From NCBI GenBank assembly GCA_023250175.1, contig JAHFBD010000115.1, forward strand, positions 1 to 7,103: a DNA stretch of 7,103 bases, given 5' to 3'. Under the pieces are notes generated by a model. The model saw only the letters and a list, made by a program, of their open reading frames with translations. It did not search any database and had not been told where the DNA came from. The DNA is from Candidatus Melainabacteria bacterium. Lineage in GTDB: Bacteria > Cyanobacteriota > Vampirovibrionia > 2-02-FULL-35-15. Made by a program: the position numbers and the translations under genes. Positions 1 to 5,819 of the stretch are shown one piece after another. Position 1 is the stretch's first letter. Every line of letters begins with the position of its first letter.

Positions 1-51
1 TAACATTTTCACTAGGCACTATACTTATTTCTCAATTCCTAACTCTATTAT

Positions 52-576
52 TTATGCTGATGGGCCACTTGCTGAATGTGCACCACTTGCTGCACCTTTT
101 TCACCACTTGTAGCTGAATTAACATCAGCTGTTGCTTTATCACCCTTTGCTTCTGCTTCTGTTTCTAGTTCTACATCTCCTGAATCTTCTTTAGCATCAC
201 CTGATAGTGATGAAACTTTTCCTTTGCTGGTATTAACTGCCATTGCTCCCATAATAGCCATTGCTGCTGGGCTAGCCATTGCAGCGGCAGCCATCATTGC
301 AGCAGCTTGTCCTACCTGAATAGAAGGCGCTGGTGCACCTCCCTTACCAGATACTGTTGTAGCTCCTGATACTGCTACTCCAGGAGCACCTGAAACTGAT
401 ACTGCTGTTGCAACCGATGGGGCCGCTTGTGCTGCTGGTGCATTTGTAGTTGCTGCTTGTCTAGCTATATTTGCATTTTGATTAGCTTGGCCTGTCTGAT
501 TAGCTTGTGAAGCCACTTTTGGAGGAGGGGCTGCTCTTGTTGGTATTCCTGTTAGATTTGAATTGCCTACGCTCAT
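52..576 (-). CDS. Alanine-rich low-complexity protein of unknown function
   Basis: I do not recognise this 174-residue protein. It contains no Phe, Trp, Tyr or Cys and only one His, and is dominated by Ala, Ser, Gly, Thr, Val and Asn/Gln, so most of it should be disordered. Three zones are visible: a polar N-terminal half (about 1-60) rich in Asn, Gln, Ala and Pro; a central Ala/Met-rich hydrophobic stretch (about 89-114) that could be a membrane-associated helix; and a Ser/Gly/acidic C-terminal tail (about 115-174) with the cluster ELETEAEAKGDK. There is no N-terminal signal peptide. The ATG at 574-576 has a good ribosome binding site, AGGG at 584-587, 7 nt upstream. It is transcribed divergently from the twin-HTH regulator and separated from it by a MITE-like element, so that regulator may control it (inference). 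A secreted, surface or phase-separating role is possible, but nothing here proves one. The clean start signal and long uninterrupted frame argue that it is a real gene. Confidence 0.72.
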   Translation of the reverse strand: MSVGNSNLTGIPTRAAPPPKVASQANQTGQANQNANIARQAATTNAPAAQAAPSVATAVSVSGAPGVAVSGATTVSGKGGAPAPSIQVGQAAAMMAAAAMASPAAMAIMGAMAVNTSKGKVSSLSGDAKEDSGDVELETEAEAKGDKATADVNSATSGEKGAASGAHSASGPSA

Positions 577-700
577 TGTTTTTCCCTACATATATATAAA
601 GAGCTTTTTAATCTTAAAATGATACTTAGCAAGTGTTTATTATAAGATATTTCCAGGATTTAAGATACTTTTCATCTATAGCAGATTTATTAAAGCCCTA

Positions 701-708
701 TAAATATC
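701..708. repeat. Left target-site duplication of MITE copy 1
   Basis: TAAATATC lies directly against the first base of the 709-831 element and recurs identically at 832-839, directly after its last base. A perfect 8-bp direct repeat exactly abutting a pair of terminal inverted repeats is the usual footprint of DDE-type transposition. Confidence 0.75.
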
Positions 709-831
709 GTTTCTACCTACCGCTCGTTTCGCACTAATGCTCAACTCGCTTTTCAGTTCCGACGCTTATTTGGTGAATAAATCACGCAAAAAGCTTATTT
801 ATAAGCTTCTATATTAGAGCTAGACAGTAAC
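709..831. mobile_element. MITE-like element, copy 1 (123 bp, non-autonomous)
   Basis: The left end is GTTTCTACCTACC (709-721). The right end is GCTAGACAGTAAC (819-831), whose reverse complement matches the left end at 9 of 13 positions. A perfect 8-bp direct repeat flanks it. Inside, the tetramer CTCG is repeated at 723-726 and 745-748 around a core containing TTTCGC and TGCTC. Next comes a hairpin (769-776 with 782-790, loop ATAAA, one bulged base), then a perfect palindrome AAGCTTAT-TT-ATAAGCTT (791-808). It has no coding capacity. Both ends, the core and the hairpin tip recur in the copy at 4844-5007. An 8-bp duplication occurs in several IS families (for example IS6, IS66, ISL3 and some IS256), so the mobilising family cannot be named from this. 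Confidence 0.72.
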
Positions 832-839
832 TAAATATC
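832..839. repeat. Right target-site duplication of MITE copy 1
   Basis: TAAATATC starts at the base after the right terminal inverted repeat and is identical to 701-708. Confidence 0.75.
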
Positions 840-1012
840 CTTAATTTACAGGATAATTTACCAATTCTTAACATTTAAAGTTATTTAAGAGGTATGCCTT
901 AATGCTACCCCCCAATAACCTAATATTTTAATAATAATTGCTTTGTTTAAGAAATTTGTTTGTTTTTTATCAAAAACTAAATACAAATATCCGACTTTTC
1001 ACCTAAGTTAAA

Positions 1013-1043
1013 TTGTCTATCTTAGATTAGAAAGTTATATAAA
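1013..1043 (+). promoter_or_regulatory. Candidate sigma-70-type promoter for the twin-HTH gene
   Basis: TTGTCT at 1013-1018 (4 of 6 matches to TTGACA) is followed after 17 bp by TATATA at 1036-1041, with TATAAA overlapping at 1038-1043 (5 of 6 matches to TATAAT). A transcript starting near 1049 would have a leader of about 45 nt that includes the Shine-Dalgarno sequence. AT-rich DNA throws up such matches often, so this is tentative. Confidence 0.35.
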
Positions 1044-1080
1044 CTGGGAATAAGCCTAACAGTTATCACTCTAAAAAAAA

Positions 1081-1086
1081 GGAGAG
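1081..1086 (+). promoter_or_regulatory. Ribosome binding site that sets the GTG start
   Basis: GGAGAG follows an A8 run and sits 7 nt before GTG at 1094-1096 (9 nt from the GGAG core). The nearest ATG, at 1104, is out of frame, so this site supports GTG as the start of the twin-HTH protein. Confidence 0.8.
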
Positions 1087-1093
1087 AGAAAAA

Positions 1094-1915
1094 GTGTTTA
1101 CAAATGAAAATCAAAATAACCCTAGCGGTTATAACTCAACTAAAGATATTGTTCAAGTTACAATTGCTCCTGACTTTCTAATTAAGTACAACCCTAGCAG
1201 AAAAAGGGTCTTGCAATTAATTGCCTCAGGATGGTCAAATGCTTCAATTGCTGAAGATCTTAGTTTCTCTACTAAGAACATTGAGTCAATTACTACAATG
1301 CTAATTCGCATAGCAAAGATTCATGATGCTCATGGACACTTAAATCCAAGAGCAAGACTAGTAGGAAAATGCTTACATGCAGGAAAGTTAAAATACTTAC
1401 CATCACAAGAACCACCAAATGAATTGTTATCTGAAGATCAAACAGCAACATTATTACTTGTATCAGCTGGCTTATCAAATAAAACAATTGGAAAGATCTT
1501 AAGCATTTCAGAAAAAACAGTAGAGAGTAGATTAAACAATCTCTTTTTACAGTTTGGAATAAATGCAAAAGCAAATAAGATTATAAATCCAAGGTTACGA
1601 TTAATTGCAGCAGCAAATGCTAGACAAAACATTACACAAGAAGCATTTGAAATAGTCTGGCAAAGAACAAATAACGTTGACTTAGAACAAGTTGTAAACA
1701 ACCCAGCAGATCTCAAAGATGCTGTTATGAAGATAGCTGCTAAACTTGTTGAAGAAGCTCCTCGTCATAGAGACAACGCTGCCAATAAACAACAACAAAT
1801 GCAGTTAGCCCAAAGACCATATATAAATCCAGCCCATGCTCCAAGCTTATTTAATAGGTTGACTCAAAATCAGAATCCTCAACAAACGGCAAGGCCACAG
1901 GATTTGAATCAATAA
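1094..1915 (+). CDS. Tandem LuxR/GerE-type HTH protein
   Basis: This 273-residue protein has two LuxR/GerE-like helix-turn-helix units and no receiver, PAS, GAF or autoinducer-binding domain. Unit 1 (about 33-76) carries GWSNASIAEDLSFSTKNIES and unit 2 (about 112-156) carries GLSNKTIGKILSISEKTVES. Over residues 44-65 and 124-145 the two align without gaps at 10 of 22 identities. Each is followed at the same distance by an NPRxRL segment (85-90 and 165-170), so the whole ~80-residue module looks duplicated. Residues 195-222 may form a further helix, and the tail (228-273) is rich in Gln, Asn and Pro. A cytoplasmic DNA-binding regulator is the natural inference, with one chain possibly occupying both half-sites. 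The start is GTG with a strong Shine-Dalgarno sequence. It is the only plus-strand gene in the window and ends 2 bp from the convergent rsmE. Target genes are unknown; the divergent alanine-rich gene is a candidate. Confidence 0.85.
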   Translation: MFTNENQNNPSGYNSTKDIVQVTIAPDFLIKYNPSRKRVLQLIASGWSNASIAEDLSFSTKNIESITTMLIRIAKIHDAHGHLNPRARLVGKCLHAGKLKYLPSQEPPNELLSEDQTATLLLVSAGLSNKTIGKILSISEKTVESRLNNLFLQFGINAKANKIINPRLRLIAAANARQNITQEAFEIVWQRTNNVDLEQVVNNPADLKDAVMKIAAKLVEEAPRHRDNAANKQQQMQLAQRPYINPAHAPSLFNRLTQNQNPQQTARPQDLNQ

Positions 1916-1917
1916 AA

Positions 1918-1939
1918 TTATTTTAATTCGTTAAAATAA
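1918..1939. terminator. Hairpin between convergent genes, possible weak terminator
   Basis: TTATTTTAA (1918-1926) and TTAAAATAA (1931-1939) form a perfect 9-bp stem with a 4-nt loop, placed at the meeting point of the two convergent genes and overlapping the rsmE stop codon. On the minus strand the stem is followed directly by TTTTATT, which fits a terminator for rsmE. On the plus strand there is no T-run. The stem is entirely A/T, so any termination would be weak. Confidence 0.45.
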
Positions 1940-2688
1940 AAGAATAAAATACTGGATATAACCATACCCATTGTTTCTGCCCTATATATTCTTTTTCCTA
2001 AATTAACTGCAATAAAACCTATATTTAAAACACGCTTCACTTCATCATCGGTAAATCCACCTTCAGGTCCAACTAATACTAAAACTTTATTTACTTTATC
2101 TTGAATACCATTTAAAACTTCTTTTATACCATTTGTCTGTGCTCTTTCTAAGCAAACAAGCTTTAAATCATAACTAGATAGATTTAGTTTACATAATTCC
2201 TCAATAGAAACGATATCCTGAACTCTTGGTATTAAACCTCTTTCTGATTGCTCAGCTGAATCTTGTACTATTTTTTGGTAGCGATTGGTCCTTCTATCAA
2301 GCTCTCTAGATAAACCATCTTCTTCTACTCGAACCACAGTTCTTTCAGTAGTTACAGGAATAAATTCACAAACCCCTATTTCAGTACATTTTTGCAATGT
2401 GTAATCAAATCTAGGACCCTTTAACAAAGCCTGTGCAAGAGAAATTTTTAAGGTTGACTCTGTATTAGTAGAGCGCCTACTTAAAAGCCTGCATTGAACA
2501 CCTCTGGAATAAAACGATGCGATTTGTGCATTATAAATTAAGCCTGTACCATCCAATAAAACAATTTGATCGTTTTCTCTAAGTCGCAAGACTCTGGATA
2601 TCTTATGAGTTTGTTCAGAGTCTAAGATGGCAGCTTTTTTTTCCTGCCAGTTTATTTCATGCGGATTCACAAAAAATCTATAAATCAT
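1918..2688 (-). CDS. rsmE: 16S rRNA (uracil(1498)-N3)-methyltransferase RsmE
   Basis: RsmE is a SPOUT-class (trefoil-knot) methyltransferase that uses S-adenosylmethionine to methylate N3 of U1498 in 16S rRNA in the assembled 30S subunit. Counting from the ATG at 2686-2688 it has 256 residues, a normal family length. The N-terminal PUA-like region opens with RFFV and has HKISRVLRLREND (28-40) and LLDGTG (44-49). The methyltransferase part shows KGPRFDY (90-96), KCTEIG (100-105), EQSER (146-150), the SAM-loop motif LVGPEGGF (205-212) and the knot motif LGKRIYRAET (230-239). An in-frame TTG six bases upstream (2692-2694) would add two residues, but GAGG at 2696-2699 lies 7 nt from the ATG and only 1 nt from the TTG, so ATG is preferred. 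The gene follows the DUF255 gene by about 38 bp on the same strand and is probably co-transcribed with it. Confidence 0.95.
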   Translation of the reverse strand: MIYRFFVNPHEINWQEKKAAILDSEQTHKISRVLRLRENDQIVLLDGTGLIYNAQIASFYSRGVQCRLLSRRSTNTESTLKISLAQALLKGPRFDYTLQKCTEIGVCEFIPVTTERTVVRVEEDGLSRELDRRTNRYQKIVQDSAEQSERGLIPRVQDIVSIEELCKLNLSSYDLKLVCLERAQTNGIKEVLNGIQDKVNKVLVLVGPEGGFTDDEVKRVLNIGFIAVNLGKRIYRAETMGMVISSILFFYFNELK

Positions 2689-2726
2689 CTTCAAACCTCA
2701 GAACAACTATTCTACAAGTCAATAGG

Positions 2727-4817
2727 CTAACAGGTCAACAACTGATATAGGTGTACTATATCAGTTATAGGCTGGTTACATTTTCCATTTTGACATATAT
2801 AAGCAGTAGCTTTACCATCAATGCTTTTCATAGAGTCTATATACTTAACAAATTTTAGGCTCTCACCATCATTAGGATTTTTTAAAGCAATAACACTATT
2901 AGGCAAATATTGTTCATTAATACTTTGTAACATTAGTTTTGTGTCTTCTTTTTTAGGATCACCGATAACAATTATTTCAGAAGCAGAATTAAAGACACAG
3001 TCTAGTCCTGTTAAAAAGCAAGTATGCGATACTGGGGATTGTTTAATATAAGAATAAAATGCCTGCTCTAGTTTTTCCAGATATTGTTTTAAATTTATAT
3101 CTAATGTAAGTTGATACAACTTAAACAAATTAAGCATGCAGATTGAGTTACCTGAAGGTATGGCACCATCATAAAATTCTTTTTGTCTGACAATATTATC
3201 TTTAAATTCATCATGAGTAAAGAAAAATCCACCATTATTACTATCCCAAAAATGTTTTAAGAGGTAATTGTTTAACTCCATGGCTTTTTCTAAATATTTA
3301 CTTTCAAATGTAGTTTGATATAACTCTATTAATCCCCATATTAAAAACACATAATCATCCAAATGTCCTTCAATACTCACATCATTATCCCTATAACGAT
3401 GAGATAATTTGCCATCTTTATACATATGAGAAAAGATAAAATCTACTGCAACTTGAGCACATTTGGAATATTCTTCATTATTAAATGCTCTTGCAGCCTT
3501 TGACAAGGCTACAATCATAAGCCCATTCCAGGAAACAAGAATTTTATCATCTTTATATGGATGTATTCTTTTCTTCCTTATATTAAAAAGTTTTTCTCTA
3601 ATCAATTCTATTTTGCCCTTCAAATCAACCACTGACAAACCCATATCTGAAGCTAGAATAGAAGAAGCTTTATTTAAAAATAAAATATTCTCTCCTGTTT
3701 TTTCTCTAGTTGCTTCTTCTAAATAATTGCCTTCCTCGCTAACATTAAATAACTTAATAGCCAAGTTCAACTCTTCTTGGCTTAAAACTTCTTTAAGCTC
3801 AGTATATGACCAAACATAAAATTTCCCTTCAACACCTTCACTGTCTGCATCTTCTGCCGAATAAAAGCCTCCAAGTGAATCTCTCATATCACGCAAAACA
3901 TATGTAAGTATTTCATTTGCAATAACCTTATACTCTTGATTTTTTGTAGCTTGATATGTCTCCGTATAAGCAATAGTTAACATAGCCTGGTCATAAAGCA
4001 TTTTTTCAAAGTGAGGAACAAACCAATGCCTATCAGTAGAATAGCGATGAAATCCAAAACCAATATGATCATATATACCACCAAGCCTCATCGGTATAAG
4101 GGTCTTTTCAACCATATAAAGAGCTTTATCATTTTTTATATTTTTCCAACAATTCAATAAAAAGAGTAAATTATGTGGTGATGGAAACTTTGGTGCACTA
4201 CCAAAACCTCCATATTCTTCATCAAAACGAGAAGATAATTGCTCAAAAGCCTTTTGAATTTCAGCTTTATCAATTTCACCAGTTTTTACATTATTTGAAA
4301 CTTGATTTAATAGCTCTGTAATATTAGCTGAGGTTTCTATTACATCTTCTTTTTTTGTACTCCATAATTCGCTTATTCGCTTTAATAAATCCATCATTCC
4401 AATACGCCCATAGCGGCTATGTTTTGGAAAGTATGTTCCAGCAAAAAATGGTTTTTTATCAGGCATTAAACACACAGTCAGAGGCCATCCACCACTACCA
4501 GTCATTAGCTGGCATACCATCATATAAATGTTATCTATGTCAGGGCGTTCCTCCCTATCTACTTTTATAGATACAAATAGCTCATTCATTAAAGAAGCAA
4601 CTTCTTCATCTTCAAAAGACTCTTTCTCCATAACGTGGCACCAATGGCATGTAGAATAACCAATTGATAAAAAGATTGGTTTATTTTCAGCTTCTGCTTT
4701 TTTAAAAGCCTCATCACCCCATGGATACCAATTCACAGGGTTATATGCATGCTGAAGCAAATAAGGGCTTTTCTCAGTTATTAATCTATTAGACTTCTTT
4801 TTAATCGAAGTGTCCAT
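2727..4817 (-). CDS. DUF255 thioredoxin-fold protein (YyaL/SPATA20 family)
   Basis: A full-length 696-residue member of the family annotated as thioredoxin domain-containing protein, YyaL or SPATA20. Residues 1 to about 165 form the thioredoxin-like domain: NRLITEKSPYLLQHAYNPV from position 10, the CHWC motif with cysteines 57 and 60, KVDREERPDID (85-95) and GGWPLTV (109-115). The remainder is the alpha/alpha six-hairpin, glycosidase-like part, with GGFGSAPKFP (203-212), HFEKMLYDQA (269-278), AEDADSEG (321-328) and WNGLMI (430-435). The C-terminus has the usual CxxxxC pair (CQNGKC). There is no signal peptide, so it is presumably cytoplasmic. The biochemical role of the family is not firmly established; redox activity is inferred from CxxC. 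The ATG has no Shine-Dalgarno sequence but has an extended -10-like motif 9 nt upstream. MITE-like copy 2 lies just upstream, and rsmE follows. Confidence 0.93.
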   Translation of the reverse strand: MDTSIKKKSNRLITEKSPYLLQHAYNPVNWYPWGDEAFKKAEAENKPIFLSIGYSTCHWCHVMEKESFEDEEVASLMNELFVSIKVDREERPDIDNIYMMVCQLMTGSGGWPLTVCLMPDKKPFFAGTYFPKHSRYGRIGMMDLLKRISELWSTKKEDVIETSANITELLNQVSNNVKTGEIDKAEIQKAFEQLSSRFDEEYGGFGSAPKFPSPHNLLFLLNCWKNIKNDKALYMVEKTLIPMRLGGIYDHIGFGFHRYSTDRHWFVPHFEKMLYDQAMLTIAYTETYQATKNQEYKVIANEILTYVLRDMRDSLGGFYSAEDADSEGVEGKFYVWSYTELKEVLSQEELNLAIKLFNVSEEGNYLEEATREKTGENILFLNKASSILASDMGLSVVDLKGKIELIREKLFNIRKKRIHPYKDDKILVSWNGLMIVALSKAARAFNNEEYSKCAQVAVDFIFSHMYKDGKLSHRYRDNDVSIEGHLDDYVFLIWGLIELYQTTFESKYLEKAMELNNYLLKHFWDSNNGGFFFTHDEFKDNIVRQKEFYDGAIPSGNSICMLNLFKLYQLTLDINLKQYLEKLEQAFYSYIKQSPVSHTCFLTGLDCVFNSASEIIVIGDPKKEDTKLMLQSINEQYLPNSVIALKNPNDGESLKFVKYIDSMKSIDGKATAYICQNGKCNQPITDIVHLYQLLTC
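2740..2766. repeat. Perfect 11-bp inverted repeat at the 3' end of the DUF255 gene
   Basis: AACTGATATAG (2740-2750) and CTATATCAGTT (2756-2766) are exact reverse complements around a 5-nt spacer, inside the last codons of the DUF255 gene and about 50 bp before the rsmE start. No T-run follows on the minus strand, so it does not look like an intrinsic terminator. It could be an mRNA hairpin that stabilises the upstream message, or a protein binding site. Confidence 0.6.
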
Positions 4818-4818
4818 A

Positions 4819-4829
4819 AGTTATTAGTT
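4819..4829. repeat. Left arm of an 11-bp inverted repeat bracketing copy 2
   Basis: AGTTATTAGTT is the exact reverse complement of 5012-5022. The two arms flank MITE-like copy 2, lying 14 nt outside its left end and 4 nt outside its right end. This arm starts one base upstream of the DUF255 gene's ATG and overlaps its candidate -10 element. Confidence 0.55.
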
Positions 4830-4835
4830 ATAGCA
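4827..4835 (-). promoter_or_regulatory. Candidate extended -10 promoter of the DUF255 gene
   Basis: On the minus strand TGC-TATAAC reads as an extended -10 element (TGn plus 5 of 6 matches to TATAAT). It ends 9 nt before the ATG at 4815-4817. The -35 position falls on GTAGGT at 4850-4855, inside the end of MITE-like copy 2, and does not resemble TTGACA. A start about 7 nt downstream would leave almost no leader, consistent with the missing ribosome binding site. Confidence 0.35.
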
Positions 4836-4843
4836 TAAAAACA

Positions 4844-5007
4844 GTTTTTACCTACCTCCGGTTTTTTCGCTGTGCTCCCAAAACCGGCTTTCCAAAGTAC
4901 TTCTAGTCTGCTATTTATAACACCTTACAGATTTTACCGAATAAATCGGATAAAATCTTACCTTATAAATTGTTTACTTAGAAATGTTACGCTAGCTAGG
5001 TAGTAAC
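4844..5007. mobile_element. MITE-like element, copy 2 (164 bp, non-autonomous)
   Basis: The left end GTTTTTACCTACC (4844-4856) matches copy 1 at 12 of 13 bases. The right end GCTAGGTAGTAAC (4995-5007) matches copy 1 at 11 of 13, and its reverse complement matches its own left end at 10 of 13. Inside, CCGG at 4858-4861 and 4884-4887 occupies the positions held by CTCG in copy 1. Here it belongs to a perfect 8-bp hairpin CCGGTTTT/AAAACCGG around a core with TTCGC and TGCTC. A second hairpin (4929-4940 with 4946-4958, loop ATAAA, one bulge) has the same GA-ATAAA-TC tip as copy 1 but a different stem. No clear target duplication remains: TAAAAACA on the left and AAAGAACT on the right agree at 5 of 8. 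It fills the gap between deoC and the DUF255 gene. Confidence 0.62.
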
Positions 5008-5008
5008 A
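4985..5008. repeat. Hairpin downstream of deoC, at the right end of copy 2
   Basis: TGTTAC (4985-4990) and GTAACA (5003-5008) pair around a 12-nt interior that contains the palindrome GCTAGC. It lies just past the deoC stop on the minus strand and is followed there by TTTCTAAG, too poor a T-tract for a confident terminator. It could add 3'-end structure to the deoC message. Confidence 0.4.
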
Positions 5009-5011
5009 AAG

Positions 5012-5022
5012 AACTAATAACT
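5012..5022. repeat. Right arm of the 11-bp inverted repeat, overlapping the deoC stop
   Basis: AACTAATAACT is the exact reverse complement of 4819-4829. It covers the deoC stop codon (5014-5016) and the codons for its last residues, Ser-Tyr, so part of the repeat is translated. Confidence 0.55.
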
Positions 5023-5793
5023 GTTCGGGTTCGATACCGTTCCTGCAGATTCCCCAATGATATCAACTCCACTACTAGTACCTATAATATGAGCACCCAT
5101 ATTAAGTGCTGGAATTACATCATCTTTTGATTTCATCCCGCTCGATGCTTTAATACCAAGTTTTCCATTTTTTATTTCTTCTATATTTTCTGCATATAGT
5201 TTATTTTCATCCAAAACTTGTCGTATTAATTTTACAGCATCTATATTTTGGATATTAACTTTTTGTGCAAAACCTGTTTTAGTTTTTACTATTAGATTTT
5301 TAGCACTTTCTTCCTTTGCAACCTCACAAATAAGACTTGTAGCTTTTTTTATTTGTTCAGGAGTTAAATTATCTACCTCTAAAATAATCTTTAATGGAAC
5401 TCCACTCATTGCTTTTACAACACTTCTTATATCTTCTTTAAAATCTTTTACATTGTTTTCTAAAAGCAAATGATACTTAGCAACAATATCAACTTCATCA
5501 ACTCCTATAGCTAGTAAATTCTTAACAGCACTTACTCTAGTATCTGTGGTCTCCCGACCATGAGGAAAATCACATACTGATGCACATAAAACATCACTAC
5601 CTTTTAGCAAATCCCTTGCCTGTTTTGCATAATATGGATCAACAACTAACGCTCTAAATCCATGTTTTAAAGAGAGTTTGGCATTAGCTTCTACATCACT
5701 AAATGTATGTGTTTGTCTTAAAACACTTTGATCAATAGTTTTTGCTAACTGTTGTGGTGTAAATGTCCTAGAAGCAACTGTACTTACCTGCAT
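5014..5793 (-). CDS. deoC: Deoxyribose-phosphate aldolase
   Basis: DeoC is a class I aldolase that cleaves 2-deoxy-D-ribose 5-phosphate to acetaldehyde and glyceraldehyde 3-phosphate in deoxynucleoside catabolism, in the cytoplasm. The 259 residues cover the whole TIM barrel. The Schiff-base lysine is K170 in LIVKTKTGF, matching E. coli K167 in IKTSTG. The second active-site lysine is K215 in GIKASSG (E. coli K201). The acidic residue is D102 in VDEVDIV. CDFPHG (74-79) is also typical. The ATG at 5791-5793 is preceded by AAGGAAA with good spacing. It begins 26 bp after the DUF4406-family gene on the same strand, so the two are probably one operon: a deoxyribosyltransferase or N-glycosidase acting on deoxynucleosides would pair naturally with deoxyribose-phosphate disposal (inference). 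Its last codons lie in an inverted-repeat arm beside MITE-like copy 2. Confidence 0.96.
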   Translation of the reverse strand: MQVSTVASRTFTPQQLAKTIDQSVLRQTHTFSDVEANAKLSLKHGFRALVVDPYYAKQARDLLKGSDVLCASVCDFPHGRETTDTRVSAVKNLLAIGVDEVDIVAKYHLLLENNVKDFKEDIRSVVKAMSGVPLKIILEVDNLTPEQIKKATSLICEVAKEESAKNLIVKTKTGFAQKVNIQNIDAVKLIRQVLDENKLYAENIEEIKNGKLGIKASSGMKSKDDVIPALNMGAHIIGTSSGVDIIGESAGTVSNPNSY

Positions 5794-5819
5794 AATTAAT
5801 TTCCTTTCTTATCTTCTAC

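Larger units (their letters stand above)
577..1093. other. 517-bp divergent intergenic region
   Basis: This is the non-coding gap between the alanine-rich gene (minus strand) and the twin-HTH gene (plus strand). It holds the AGGG ribosome binding site of the former at 584-587, a MITE-like element with its target duplication at 701-839, and a plausible promoter plus Shine-Dalgarno sequence for the regulator at 1013-1086. A weak inverted repeat, TATCC...GGATA, lies around 836-855, partly inside the right target duplication. A C6 run at 907-912 has no evident role. I see no convincing small ORF, tRNA or riboswitch. It is the only gene-free stretch over 300 bp in the window. Confidence 0.8.

Noticed and set aside
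577..640. A promoter for the alanine-rich gene in the TATATATA run at 591-598
   Set aside because: No -35-like hexamer occurs at 16-19 bp spacing from any -10 choice in the run, so the AT repeat alone is not enough.
723..748. A stem in copy 1 equivalent to the CCGGTTTT/AAAACCGG hairpin of copy 2
   Set aside because: The copy 1 segments are CTCG direct repeats and do not pair with each other, so the first hairpin is not conserved between copies.
1293..1716. Minus-strand open frames opposite the twin-HTH gene
   Set aside because: They overlap a well-supported plus-strand gene, have no ribosome binding sites or recognisable domains, and look like antisense shadows of it.
2689..2694. TTG at 2692-2694 as the start of rsmE
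   Set aside because: The GAGG motif is only 1 nt from this TTG but 7 nt from the in-frame ATG at 2686-2688, and the family begins close to the RFFV segment.
2821..4570. Plus-strand open frames opposite the DUF255 gene
   Set aside because: They are antisense to a highly conserved family protein and encode nothing recognisable.
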